From Flavobacterium granuli (GTDB taxonomy: Bacteria > Bacteroidota > Bacteroidia > Flavobacteriales > Flavobacteriaceae): DNA of 64,000 bases. Under the pieces are notes generated by a model. That model saw only the letters and a program-made list of their open reading frames with translations, was not told the DNA's origin and did not search any database. The DNA is taken from NCBI RefSeq assembly GCF_900129705.1, contig NZ_FQWO01000007.1, forward strand, positions 110,564 through 174,563, given 5' to 3'. Within the stretch, counting starts at the first letter, position 1. The number at the start of each line of letters is the position of its first letter. The position numbers were made by a program, and so were the translations under genes. Shown piece after piece: positions 52,652 through 62,227 of the stretch.

Positions 52652-55600
52652 TTATTTTTCCCATTTCTTTCTCTCCGTTATGTAATAAATCAGTGGCACT
52701 ACAATCAATGTTAGAATAGTAGAAACTATTGCTCCAAATACCAATGAAATAGCTAATCCTTGAAACAAAGGATCAAACAGTATAATAGAAGCTCCAATAA
52801 CCACAGCACCAGTAGTCAATAAAATAGGAGAGGTTCTCACTGCACCTGCCTCGATAATCGCTTCTTTTAGTGGAATGCCATCATTCAATCGGATTTCTAT
52901 AAAGTCAATCAGCAGAACCGAGTTTCTCACCATGACTCCAGCCAATGCAATCATTCCGATGAAAGAAGTTGCTGTAAAATAAGCGCCCAATAACCAGTGG
53001 CCAAACACAATCCCGATTAAGGAAAGCGGTATAGCAAGCATCATCACAATCGGGGTTTTAAAGTTCTGGAACCATCCCACGATCAACATATAAATGATTA
53101 CAATTGCGACCATAAAGGCAACACCTAAATCACGGAATACTTCCAAAGTAATTTGCCATTCACCATCCCATTTTACGGTAAAATCACTTTCATCTGTGGG
53201 TTGCTCCATATACAATTCATTGACTTTGTACCCTTTTGGGACTTTCATTTCAGTCAGTTTTTCACTCATTCCTAAGATTGCATAAACCGGACTTTCTAAT
53301 GCTCCAGCCATATCAGCCGTTACATAAACCACACGTTTCTGGTCTTTTCTGTAAATGGTTTTTTGTAATGTATCTGTTTTTACTTTTACCAAATCACTCA
53401 CCGGAATCATATTTCCCTGACTTCCTTTGATTTTTAGGTTTTGAATGTCTTGCAAACTGGTTTTGTCTTTATCGTCAAGCGAAAGGACAATTGCCACGTT
53501 ATCATTTGAATTTTCATCATACAAATTAGAAACTGGGTATTCTTTGAGTAAATAAGTCAAATTCCCAACTACTTGTTGCGGTGCAATTCCGTTCAGCATG
53601 GCTTTCTCTTTATCTACTTCCAGTTTGTATTCCGTTTGATTGTCTTCTACCATCCAATCGATATCCACAACATCGGAAGTTGTTTCCAAAATAGTTTTCA
53701 CCTGTTGGGCTACTTTTATTTGGTCTTTATAATTGGGTCCATAAATCTCAGCGACTAAGGTTGACAAAACTGGCGGTCCTGGCGGTACTTCAATTAATTT
53801 TACGTTTGCCCCATATTTCTTGGCAATCTTCTGAATATCGGGACGCATCGCTCTGGCAATAGCATGACTTTGTATATCTCGGTCTTCTTTGTGCAATAGA
53901 TTCACCTGAATGTCTGCCATGTTGCTTCCGCCACGCATATCGTAATGACGTACCAATCCGTTGAAAGTAATTGGAGCAGATGTTCCTATATAATTTTGAT
54001 AATTGACCACTTCTGGTTTATTTGATAAATACTGGGCAATTTCTTTGGTAACCGCTGCAGTTCGTTCGAGTGTTGTACCTTCGGGCATATCAATTACCAC
54101 TTGAAACTCATTTTTGTTATCGAAAGGCAGCATTTTTACTACTACTGATTTCGTGAAAAACATCAAAACAGAACCAAATAATAACACAACAGTTACGGCA
54201 AGTAGCACTCTTCTTTTTATACTGCTTTCTAAGAACGGTCGTTCCAGTTTGTTGTATATTTTATAAATATGACTAGTTTCTAATCCTTCAGCTTCTTTAT
54301 GTTTTTGATCGTCTTTTTCCTGAAGCAAATGATATCCCAAATAAGGGGTCACTGTCAAAGCCACAAATAGAGACAAAATCATCGCAATCGAAGCGCCAAT
54401 CGGCATTGGACTCATATAAGGCCCCATCATTCCAGATACGAAAGCCATTGGCAAAATAGCCGCAATAACTGTAAATGTTGCCAAAATTGTTGGATTTCCT
54501 ACTTCGTTTATCGCATAAATAGCCGCTTGTTTAAAGGGCAGTCGCTTCATCTTAAAATGCCTATGCATGTTTTCGGCAATAATTATACTGTCATCCACAA
54601 CAATTCCCACCACAAAAACCAAAGCAAAAAGTGTAATCCTATTCAACGTATAATCCAATAAATAGTAAGCGAATAAGGTCAGTGCAAATGTCAACGGAAC
54701 CGAGAAAAATACAACCAATCCACCACGCCATCCCATGGCTAACATCACTAAAATAGTCACCGCAACTATTGCGACACCTAAGTGTAACAATAATTCGCCT
54801 ACTTTGTCGGATGCCGTTTCACCGTAGTTTCTCGTTACTTCGACGTGAACATCATTTGGAATTATATTTTTCTTTAGTTGCTCTACTTTAGCAATAATTT
54901 TTTCCGAAATTTTCATCGCATCGGCACCTTTCACTTTACCAACAGATATGGTTACGGCAGGATATTCCGATTTTGCGGTTTTAAATTTTTCATTGGCTTT
55001 GCCATAACCAAAAGCCACATAACTTCTGGGTGTAGCCGGTCCATCTTGTACTTTCGCTACTTGCTTCAAATACACGGGCATATTTTTATTCACGCCAACT
55101 ACCAAGTTTTCGACATCATCGGCATTCGATAAAAACTGCCCTGTTGTAATCAAATATTCTTGGTCATTTTGTACAAAACTCCCCGATTGTGAACTTCCGT
55201 TATTGGCTTGAATCATTTGCATAATTCCCAAAGCATCTACGCCATTTTCGGCCATTTTATCTTTGTCGAGAATCACTTTCAGTTCGCGATTGCTTCCACC
55301 TATTTCTTTGGTTATCGCCACATCTTTTATTTTTTCAATTTCCGATGTTACTTCTTCGGTAATTTGTCGCAACTGAAAACTATCTTGTTTATCACTCCAA
55401 AGCGTAATCCCCAACATAGGAACATCATCAATAGAACGTGTTTTTACCATAGGTTTATACACGCCTTTTGGAAACATATCTTCGTGTTTTGCTAATTCGT
55501 CGTACAATTTTACATACGAACGCTCCACATCCTGACCTACATAAAACTGTACAATCAACATCGCCTGACCGTTCATCGCCATCGTATGCACATGTTCAAC

Positions 55601-55843
55601 CCCTTTGATATTCGAGATTATTTTCTCCAATGGTTTTGCCACACGACTTTCTACTTCTGTAGGACTTGCTCCCGGATAACCCACCATCACGTCGGCCATT
55701 GGAACATTAATTTGCGGTTCTTCTTCCCTAGGAATCAGAAACGAACTGTAAACTCCAATAATCATCAAACCCACCATAAGCAAAATAGTCAGTTTTGAGT
55801 TGATGAAAAATTGGGCTATTTTACCTGAAATACCTTCTTGCAT
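52652..55843 (-). CDS. RND efflux pump permease (RND-2)
   Basis: 1063 residues, twelve helices. The TM4 motif VVGIVVDDSIIIAENMHRH has the Asp-Asp pair used for proton relay in HAE pumps. FPKGVYKPMV and PGPPVL blocks are typical. It is separated from the adaptor gene by a 196-bp spacer that holds a structured repeat. The operon runs tolC, adaptor, permease, P-II-like, DUF2892 on the minus strand. Confidence 0.92.
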   Translation of the reverse strand: MQEGISGKIAQFFINSKLTILLMVGLMIIGVYSSFLIPREEEPQINVPMADVMVGYPGASPTEVESRVAKPLEKIISNIKGVEHVHTMAMNGQAMLIVQFYVGQDVERSYVKLYDELAKHEDMFPKGVYKPMVKTRSIDDVPMLGITLWSDKQDSFQLRQITEEVTSEIEKIKDVAITKEIGGSNRELKVILDKDKMAENGVDALGIMQMIQANNGSSQSGSFVQNDQEYLITTGQFLSNADDVENLVVGVNKNMPVYLKQVAKVQDGPATPRSYVAFGYGKANEKFKTAKSEYPAVTISVGKVKGADAMKISEKIIAKVEQLKKNIIPNDVHVEVTRNYGETASDKVGELLLHLGVAIVAVTILVMLAMGWRGGLVVFFSVPLTFALTLFAYYLLDYTLNRITLFALVFVVGIVVDDSIIIAENMHRHFKMKRLPFKQAAIYAINEVGNPTILATFTVIAAILPMAFVSGMMGPYMSPMPIGASIAMILSLFVALTVTPYLGYHLLQEKDDQKHKEAEGLETSHIYKIYNKLERPFLESSIKRRVLLAVTVVLLFGSVLMFFTKSVVVKMLPFDNKNEFQVVIDMPEGTTLERTAAVTKEIAQYLSNKPEVVNYQNYIGTSAPITFNGLVRHYDMRGGSNMADIQVNLLHKEDRDIQSHAIARAMRPDIQKIAKKYGANVKLIEVPPGPPVLSTLVAEIYGPNYKDQIKVAQQVKTILETTSDVVDIDWMVEDNQTEYKLEVDKEKAMLNGIAPQQVVGNLTYLLKEYPVSNLYDENSNDNVAIVLSLDDKDKTSLQDIQNLKIKGSQGNMIPVSDLVKVKTDTLQKTIYRKDQKRVVYVTADMAGALESPVYAILGMSEKLTEMKVPKGYKVNELYMEQPTDESDFTVKWDGEWQITLEVFRDLGVAFMVAIVIIYMLIVGWFQNFKTPIVMMLAIPLSLIGIVFGHWLLGAYFTATSFIGMIALAGVMVRNSVLLIDFIEIRLNDGIPLKEAIIEAGAVRTSPILLTTGAVVIGASIILFDPLFQGLAISLVFGAIVSTILTLIVVPLIYYITERKKWEK

Positions 55844-55859
55844 TTTCTTTTATTTTTTT

Positions 55860-55955
55860 GGGCGTGACCCTCTCAAAAAGGTCGGGCGGGGCTTTCAGCA
55901 GTATCTTTTGTTCCGCTACGCTTCACAAAAGGATGCCGCCTCAATCCCTCACGCG
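55860..55955 (-). repeat. Structured dispersed repeat within the RND-2 operon
   Basis: About 95 bp, more GC-rich than its surroundings. Closing stem GCGTGA (55862-55867) with TCACGC (55949-55954); inner stems GACC/GGTC (55866-55883) and CTTTTGT/ACAAAAG (55905-55931). I recall the same sequence type as a frequent intergenic repeat of Flavobacterium. It separates two operon genes, so it is transcribed. Confidence 0.6.
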
Positions 55956-56039
55956 GAATTAACAATGACATTTATTTTATACATTTTCAGTTTTTGGTCT
56001 TCCGTTTTTCTGCTTTAAACCTTAAACTTTCAACTTTTT

Positions 56040-57119
56040 TTACTGAATATGAACCAAAGCTCCGTTATACAACTTCCCATCTGCCGAAACGATATATTGC
56101 TCGTTCGCTGATAAACCAGATAACACTTCTACTTGATTCCCAAACGTTTTCCCTATTCGTAACCATCTCAGAATGGCAATATTTCCAGTTCCAATTGTAT
56201 AGATTCCGCTTAATTGTCCTTTTTTTACCAAAGCACTTTCGGGAATTAAAATTCGATCAGACGCAACAGTTTGCGTTTTGTTTGCAACAGGAAATTGCAC
56301 ATTTACAAACATTCCTGATAATACGGAATTATCGGTTTTATCTAAATTTACCTTTACCAAATATTGTCCTCCGGTATTCGTAGCCGAAATACTCACTTCG
56401 CTTACTTTTCCAATTAGTTTTGCATTTGATGATTTTACCAAAACATGTACAGGCATTCCTTTTTTGATTTCTGCAATATCATTTTCAGACACCATGGCCG
56501 TTACTTGTAATCTTGAAGCACCTTCAATACTTACCAAAGGCATTCCGGGATTTGCCATATCACCTTCTTTTACGAAAGTATTAGTCACTGTTCCTGAAAA
56601 CGGAGCCCTAATATTCGAATAGGAAAATTGAGCTAAAATCTCGTTTCGCATTTGTCTAGCTCCTTCCAATCCTGCTTTTGCCATTTCGTAACGCGCCGTC
56701 ATATCATCTAATTCTTTTTGCGAAGCACTTTGTTGTTTGAATAAATTCACAAAACGATCGTAATCTTTTTTAGCATTGTTGTAACCCGCAGTCGCTTGAA
56801 GAATACTGGCATCGACCTGTGCTTTTTTGGCTTGCAAATCAGTGTTATTAATGCTGACCAATAATTGTCCGGCACCTACTTTTTGGCCTACTTGTACATG
56901 AAGTTTAGTGACATAACCCATCATTCTCGTGCTGAGGTTGGCGCTGTTTTCTGCTTCAATTTTACCGCTGGCCGTTACAAACGGACTGTTGCCATCAGCT
57001 GAAATTCCGCTTACTTTCACTGCAATTGCTGGTTCTGTCTTAATTGGTTCTTTTTTGTCGCCTCCGCATGAGGTTAAGAAAACTGCAGCTATTGAAAGGA
57101 TTGCTATTATTTTTTTCAT
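56040..57119 (-). CDS. Membrane fusion protein of RND-2, lipoprotein
   Basis: 359 residues. Lipobox FLTSCGGDKK (Cys18). The lipoyl half GYVTKLHVQVGQKVGAGQLLVSI, helical hairpin (about 100-165), NIRAPFSGTVTNTFVKEGDMANPG and barrel domain are the HlyD/AcrA type. It is between tolC and the permease and has the same gene order as metal and drug pumps. Confidence 0.9.
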   Translation of the reverse strand: MKKIIAILSIAAVFLTSCGGDKKEPIKTEPAIAVKVSGISADGNSPFVTASGKIEAENSANLSTRMMGYVTKLHVQVGQKVGAGQLLVSINNTDLQAKKAQVDASILQATAGYNNAKKDYDRFVNLFKQQSASQKELDDMTARYEMAKAGLEGARQMRNEILAQFSYSNIRAPFSGTVTNTFVKEGDMANPGMPLVSIEGASRLQVTAMVSENDIAEIKKGMPVHVLVKSSNAKLIGKVSEVSISATNTGGQYLVKVNLDKTDNSVLSGMFVNVQFPVANKTQTVASDRILIPESALVKKGQLSGIYTIGTGNIAILRWLRIGKTFGNQVEVLSGLSANEQYIVSADGKLYNGALVHIQ

Positions 57120-57179
57120 GATTTTTTTATTGATTATTTTATGTCTTTCTTCTTTGTTTTTTCTTCTATTTCTTAACTC

Positions 57180-58493
57180 TTACTTGGTCAAAAATTGTAA
57201 ATATTCTTGAGTAAAATTATATTCGAAAACGGCTTGCAGGAATTCCAGTTCTTTTTGAGACATTTGGGTTTCTGCTTGTAATAAATCAGTTGTTTTTTCC
57301 AATCCCTGCGTAAAACGATTACTACGGATTCTGTAGGCTTCTTGTGATTGTTCTAATGCTAATTTGGAAAGATTAACCTTATTCTCAGCATCTTTTAACT
57401 GACGGTTGGTTTTGTTTAATTCCAATTGACTTTTGGATTTATATTGCTGGTTTTCCATTTCTGACTTTTGGAAATCTGCTTTGGCTTTTTCCATTTTTCC
57501 AATAGATTTATAACCGTCAAAAACATTCCATGATACTTGTGCACCAATTAAATATCCTTTGGCATTGGTTCCAAAAAGTTTATCATCATACAATTCATAA
57601 CTTCCAAAAGCATTCAATCTCGGCAAGAAATTCATTTTGCTCGATTGTACCATTTTTGCGTAGGCTTCAGATGATTTATCCATTGCTTGAATGTCTTTCC
57701 TATTGCTGGAAAGCGTCGTGTTGATGGTTTGAATAGCTATCGCATTTTCCAATTCCTCGATAGGTTTATATACTTTAGTGCCAGTATCTTCATTTAAAAG
57801 AAATCCCAAATAATCGGAAGCATTTTGTACATTGCTTTTTGCATATTGCAACTGATTTTTAATTTCATTTACACGAACCTGTACCGAAAGCAAATCGGTT
57901 TTTTGAAGAATCCCTTGTTTAAAATAATTTTCTATCAATTTCAAATTCGCTGCAGCAGTTGTGTTGGCTTTTTCCAAAACTTTTACCGCTTTGTAACCCA
58001 ATTGCAATTCCATGAAAGCTTTATTGACTTCTAGTTCAAGATATTCTTTGGTGCGCTCTGTTTGCAATTGAAAAGCTTGCATTTTTGCTTTGGCAGCTTG
58101 TCTTCCGTACAATCCATCTACATTGATTAAGGGTTGTAAAACCTCAATTTTAGTAGCAAAATTTTTCGTTCTTGCAGGATTGTTTAATAGAGCGGGATTA
58201 AAATCAGATTGCGTTAAAATTTCCTGATTCAATTTGGAACCAAAAGCCATCAAAGGATTTGTTGTTGAAATCGCTGTATGTGATGCCGAAATACTGGGTA
58301 AGAATAACGAATTAGATTGTCTGTAATCTGCTTGTGCCGATTTGAAGTCCTGATTAACGATTTTGATTTGCAGGTTTTTATCGGAAGCCTTTTGCCAAAT
58401 TTCTTTTTTAGAAATAGTCAAGGTATCCTGACTGAATCCTACAGCAGAAAAGGAAAGAATTCCAAAGAGTAGTAATGTGTTTATTTGCTTCAT
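57180..58493 (-). CDS. TolC-family outer membrane protein of RND-2
   Basis: 437 residues from ATG at 58493. Signal peptide (MKQINTLLLFGILSFSAVGFSQ). Two OEP repeats can be seen, with LPSISASHTAISTTNPLMAFG and RFTQGLEKTTDLLQAETQMSQKELE. The upstream start at 58589 would place the coding region across the operator and the -7 box, so it was rejected. It is the first gene of the RND-2 operon. Confidence 0.9.
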   Translation of the reverse strand: MKQINTLLLFGILSFSAVGFSQDTLTISKKEIWQKASDKNLQIKIVNQDFKSAQADYRQSNSLFLPSISASHTAISTTNPLMAFGSKLNQEILTQSDFNPALLNNPARTKNFATKIEVLQPLINVDGLYGRQAAKAKMQAFQLQTERTKEYLELEVNKAFMELQLGYKAVKVLEKANTTAAANLKLIENYFKQGILQKTDLLSVQVRVNEIKNQLQYAKSNVQNASDYLGFLLNEDTGTKVYKPIEELENAIAIQTINTTLSSNRKDIQAMDKSSEAYAKMVQSSKMNFLPRLNAFGSYELYDDKLFGTNAKGYLIGAQVSWNVFDGYKSIGKMEKAKADFQKSEMENQQYKSKSQLELNKTNRQLKDAENKVNLSKLALEQSQEAYRIRSNRFTQGLEKTTDLLQAETQMSQKELEFLQAVFEYNFTQEYLQFLTK

Positions 58494-58518
58494 AATAGTT
58501 TTTTCTAAATTAATGCAG

Positions 58519-58563
58519 TAAAGGTAAATATCAGAAAATACGTAAACAGTAACTAATGTCACA
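58519..58563 (-). promoter_or_regulatory. Class II CRP/FNR-type promoter of the RND-2 operon (minus strand)
   Basis: On the minus strand: dyad TGTGAC-ATTA-GTTACT (58563-58548), 21 nt, then TACCTTTA (58526-58519). The same spacing as on the plus strand. ATG at 58493. Confidence 0.78.
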
Positions 58564-58617
58564 CTCGTCCGATAAAATAAAAAAAGCATCTTTAAATGGT
58601 TTTAAAGATGCTTGAGA

Positions 58618-59114
58618 TTAATTAGTTGTTTTTATTTCTCTAATTAAATCATGTGGTCCTGTTGATGCGTGTGAAGCATGGTAATAAGTACAAGCAGAGA
58701 AGGTTATATTAGTTCCAGTAATCAAACCTTCGGTCATGTAAAACGCTAATTTTAGACCCGTTTCATTGATGAGGAAATCATAGCGTAATTTTTCTCGAAT
58801 GCCTTTTCGTTCTGCAAAAACATATTCGACGAGCACATATGGTTTGGCTTCGGAAGGATCGCCTTCGGGATGAAACGAAATGACTTGTGCTTTTTTGTAG
58901 CCGATGTCATTTTTTTGTACAAAGGCTCTAAAGGGAAAATAACCTCTTTGACTCACATACGTCTGATGCCTACCCAAATGTTAGAAGGAACCCATTGGTA
59001 ATTTCTATTAGGAGAAACTACGAGAACATCGTGATTTTTTGAAAGTTTTTGTCTCAAATGAGCTGCTGCGGTTTGACCGGCAATTCCTGCTCCAAGTATT
59101 ACAATTTTTGACAT
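58618..59114 (-). pseudogene. Broken SQR-like FAD/NAD(P) oxidoreductase
   Basis: From ATG 59114 the frame begins MSKIVILGAGIAGQ and NYQWVPSNIWVG, an FAD-binding flavoprotein of the sulfide dehydrogenase kind. It meets a stop near 58948. The homology continues in another frame from 58977 to 58618 (RGYFPFRAF, HPEGDPSEAKPYVLVEYVF, REKLRYDFLINETG). The product stops at KTTN after fewer than 180 residues, while intact relatives have about 400-480. A frameshift, a stop and a lost C-terminal half show it is a remnant. Confidence 0.85.
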
Positions 59115-59225
59115 GGTGAATCATTTAATTTTTTCAAAATTTGGTCAAATCTATTTTGCAATCAGTAAGTAATATTAGTCGCAACTGGGTAAGTCTAAAA
59201 GCTATTTTTGTTATACAATTATTGT

Positions 59226-60101
59226 TTATTTCCTTTTTTTGGTATTGAGCCAATAACTAATGCCCCCTGACCAGTAAAATATATTTTTGAGGTCTTCTTT
59301 TAATATTATTTCATTAGTAGTAATGGTTGCATTGCTTTGGGGAAATGCCCAATGAGGAGAAATTGAAAATAGAAATGAATTACTTTGAAATTGAATGGGT
59401 AAACTAATTTCAAGATTTAAAACATTAAATTGGTTTACTTCCTTTATAGCAATAGAATTGTTAATGGATGGATTTTGCAGATTACTCTTCCCTTTTCGGT
59501 TTCCCAAACGATTGTAAGTGTAGTACTCCTGATAAAAGTATTGTGATCCTCCAAAAATATTAAATGTTGGAGTTATTTCAAAATTATCATCTAATGCGTA
59601 TATTGATTTATCTAATTGTATTCCTCCGAAGAAATCAGTAGAACTATTACTGCTGAAATAGCTGCTTGCAGTTAATGAAATTTTAAAAAGGCTTAAGTCA
59701 TAACCAAGAGTGGCTGTAAGATCACCTTCAATTTCCGATTGTATGCTGTAACTATCTTTACTAAAAAAATATTTTGTACCTGAGAGTAAGCCACTTAATT
59801 TTTTAGAATTAAATTGGTATCCTGCAGTTAATAAAAACAGGTCTATTCTGCTTTCTTCCGATTTAGTTAAATAGGATAATGACGCATCTGCAAAAAAACC
59901 CGATCTGTCATAAAATCCTAATGAAGGTACTAAGTATGGCGCACGGACAGAATCGTTTCTTCCCATAAATACGGCATCGCTTTCATAGTTTAAACTAAAT
60001 AAGACGTAGGAATTTTTATCTTTGTTTTTTAGGTTTTGTCCCATTAATGAAATTGGGAGTGCTACTAAAAGCAAATAAAATAAGAGTGGTAAGTTTTTCA
60101 T
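59226..60101 (-). CDS. Hypothetical outer membrane beta-barrel protein
   Basis: 291 residues, signal peptide (1-22, LMGQN). Alternating hydrophobic strands with aromatic ends (YVLFSLNYESDAVFMG, SLFKISLTASSYF, FYWSGGISYWL) suggest a 10-12-stranded barrel. No known family is recognised. It lies downstream of the DUF6799 gene but a terminator is between them. Confidence 0.6.
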   Translation of the reverse strand: MKNLPLLFYLLLVALPISLMGQNLKNKDKNSYVLFSLNYESDAVFMGRNDSVRAPYLVPSLGFYDRSGFFADASLSYLTKSEESRIDLFLLTAGYQFNSKKLSGLLSGTKYFFSKDSYSIQSEIEGDLTATLGYDLSLFKISLTASSYFSSNSSTDFFGGIQLDKSIYALDDNFEITPTFNIFGGSQYFYQEYYTYNRLGNRKGKSNLQNPSINNSIAIKEVNQFNVLNLEISLPIQFQSNSFLFSISPHWAFPQSNATITTNEIILKEDLKNIFYWSGGISYWLNTKKRK

Positions 60102-60128
60102 TTTAATAGAATTTTGAATTAAAAAATT

Positions 60129-60164
60129 AAAGCAACTTTGATTTTTAAAACCAAAGTTGCTTTT
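60129..60164 (-). terminator. Terminator of the DUF6799 gene
   Basis: Stem AAGCAACTTTG / CAAAGTTGCTT, followed in minus-strand reading by TTAATTTTTT. Confidence 0.75.
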
Positions 60165-60169
60165 GTTAT

Positions 60170-60841
60170 TTATTGTACTCTACCTCTTTTTTGGATGTTT
60201 GGTTTACTTTGGATTTTTTTGTTCATCCTAACTTTGTTTGCATCCATTTGTTTTTGAATAGTCATTTTTCGATGCGTGTATGCATTTTGAAATTTTTGCC
60301 CATCCATATTTAAACATTCCCCTTCTTTGAGACGTAATTTATTTTGGCTACGAGTTTGGTAACTTCCGTCAGGATTTATAACTACACCGTTACCCAAATT
60401 AAGTTTTTCTTGAATTCTATTTTGAGATTCATTTCGTACTTGAAATACAGTTCCGTTTAAGAGCATAAATTGAGTTCTGTTCTGATTTTTTTCTCGTATT
60501 TGTGCTTCCGAAAGGTTTTTGTTTTCATTTTGTATTCTTTGTCTGTATTGGTATTCATTGGTGTATTTTACTCCGTTCATATCCAGACATTCTCCATCTC
60601 GAAGACGCAATTTTTTCCCATCACTTGTTTGATAACTGCCATTTGGATTTATAGTTGTACCATCAGTAAGCGTTACCTTATCTTTTAGACGTACCTGATC
60701 TCGGTCTCTTATTTGTAATACATCACCATCTACGAGCATGATTCGGTCCTGATTACGATCCTGATCTTGATCTTGAATTTGACTTGAACCTACAGTAGCT
60801 ACTAAGACTACTAATGCGATTGAAAAAAGTATTCTTTTCAT
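60170..60841 (-). CDS. Exported protein with two DUF6799-like repeats
   Basis: 223 residues, signal peptide (1-20). A Gln/Asp/Arg-rich stretch (IQDQDQDRNQDR) precedes repeat 1 (about 33-100; MLVDGDVLQIRDRDQ, DGTTINPNGSYQTSDGKKLRLRDGECLDMNG) and repeat 2 (about 126-193; MLLNGTVFQVR, NGVVINPDGSYQT, KLRLKEGECLNMDG). One Cys is in each repeat at the GEC position. The tail is basic. Function unknown; common in Bacteroidota. Confidence 0.75.
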   Translation of the reverse strand: MKRILFSIALVVLVATVGSSQIQDQDQDRNQDRIMLVDGDVLQIRDRDQVRLKDKVTLTDGTTINPNGSYQTSDGKKLRLRDGECLDMNGVKYTNEYQYRQRIQNENKNLSEAQIREKNQNRTQFMLLNGTVFQVRNESQNRIQEKLNLGNGVVINPDGSYQTRSQNKLRLKEGECLNMDGQKFQNAYTHRKMTIQKQMDANKVRMNKKIQSKPNIQKRGRVQ

Positions 60842-61201
60842 AATAAATATATTTAATTGGTTATAAATACAAATTGATTATATAAAGATTTGGAGGTATT
60901 GATGCAACAATTAAGTGTTATAAAATATAGGTTAATACTTAATTGTTTTATGATTCAAAATTAGTTTTTTTTTGGGGTTTTTTAATCACAAACATCTGAT
61001 TTTCTGATAATTACATTTTTTTTAGACGAAATGTATTAATCTGCCGATTAAGGGCATATTTATATTAAGTATGTGTACGAAATTAATCGTTAATTATATA
61101 CTAATTGAAATTTTATATTTAAGACGGTAATGCTATACAAGGATTTATATAGTAAAAAATAGGGACAAATCAGCAAAAATCTGATTTGTCCTAGTATGTG
61201 A
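60842..61201. other. Intergenic region with a hairpin
   Basis: 360 bp, AT-rich, between the DUF6799 start and the kinase fragment. It contains the hairpin at 61163-61191; nothing else was recognised. Confidence 0.4.
61163..61191 (-). terminator. Terminator-like hairpin after the kinase fragment
   Basis: GGACAAATCAG pairs with CTGATTTGTCC; in minus-strand reading it is followed by CTATTTTTTAC. Confidence 0.6.
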
Positions 61202-61645
61202 ACCTGATTGATCAACAATACTTTGTTGGCTTCTTTTTTTTGTGCTCGGTAATGTTCTAAAATCTGTATGGTTCCCAATTTACAAACAAACCTTCCAGAC
61301 AAGGTAGCAAACTGAAACTGATACATTTCTTGATGGAATGATATGTATAAAAAGCAATTTTTGTAAATAAACTCGGTTGAAATTTCATAGAAAAAGACCA
61401 TAAACAATACTATTAACCCAACAGCAAAAATTATATATAAAGCCGGTTGATATTTTTTTTTATAAAATTGGAAGCAGAAAAACGCGATTGAGCTGTGCAT
61501 GAAAATATAGTACGAAAAAATAAAGCAAACCATTACTAAAACCTTTCCAACTTTGTATAAAAAACCCAGTCGTTAAGTGTAAACGGATAAAAGAAAAATC
61601 AAAATAGCCGTTTCCTGCTCCCATTTATTTTCTAAAATCGGTTTA
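61202..61645 (-). pseudogene. Truncated, frameshifted copy of the LytS-type kinase gene
   Basis: The DNA matches 45510-45957 of the intact kinase gene in the same orientation. Recognisable peptide blocks are PILENKWEQE, then after a frameshift near 61580 STEFIYKNCFLY and GTIQILEHYRAQKKEANKVLL. The copy ends just before the phosphoacceptor His, so no kinase can be made. The 5' side is joined to unrelated sequence (ISRYFKNVRFHKDDEAKLTS). Confidence 0.85.
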
Positions 61646-62227
61646 TTAGCAAATTCACCACTAAGATTGAATGCCGATTGTATTCGCAATTGTCTTGTGT
61701 CACCCGTCAAAGGAGAAGTTAGTTTGGCTTCATCATCTTTATGGAATCGTACATTTTTAAAATAGCGTGAGATAAGCACCTGACGACTTATAACATTACT
61801 AAGACAGGTTTTCCTGTATTAGTAATCAGTGTCTTTTCTTCGAAGAGAACGAGTTTAGGTTTTTCAACAAGGAACATTTTGTCATGCCCTTTGATTTTTT
61901 ACACTCTTCCTTACTACCAATTATCCAATTAGAAAATTACTAGCACACCTAAAATATTTAAGTCTTCGTATCTTGCACCCGTTTCATCACATCTAGGGAT
62001 TGACAATCAATCCCTTCTAGCCCTTTGATATTTTTCTCTCGGGATTTTCTGTTCGGACAGGGTTACTAAACCGACAGTTCTAACCAACATTTATCCTCAA
62101 TGGATTCTTATGTCTTATAAACGACAATAATTAGAAATTAAAAGCCAAACTCTCCCTTTTAAGGACATCTTTCATCTCCAAAGTCGGTAATAAATACTTT
62201 TACATGAGATTTAAATAACCGATCACC
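61646..62227. other. Intergenic region with inverted repeats
   Basis: 582 bp. It holds ACAGG-TTTT-CCTGT (near 61805) and AGGGATTGA-CAA-TCAATCCCT (61995-62015). The latter is a 9-bp dyad that could be an operator or recombination site. Short minus-strand open stretches here look like decayed coding DNA. Confidence 0.4.

Noticed and set aside
58494..58589. N-terminal extension of the RND-2 TolC gene
   Set aside because: This stretch contains the dyad and the -7 box on the minus strand. The ATG at 58493 gives a proper signal peptide.
58618..58977. 119-residue minus-strand frame as an independent gene
   Set aside because: It continues the homology of the frame starting at 59114 and is the second part of a broken flavoprotein gene.
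61090..61779. Two minus-strand open frames as separate genes
   Set aside because: Both are pieces of one frameshifted copy of the sensor kinase gene and one carries unrelated sequence at its start.
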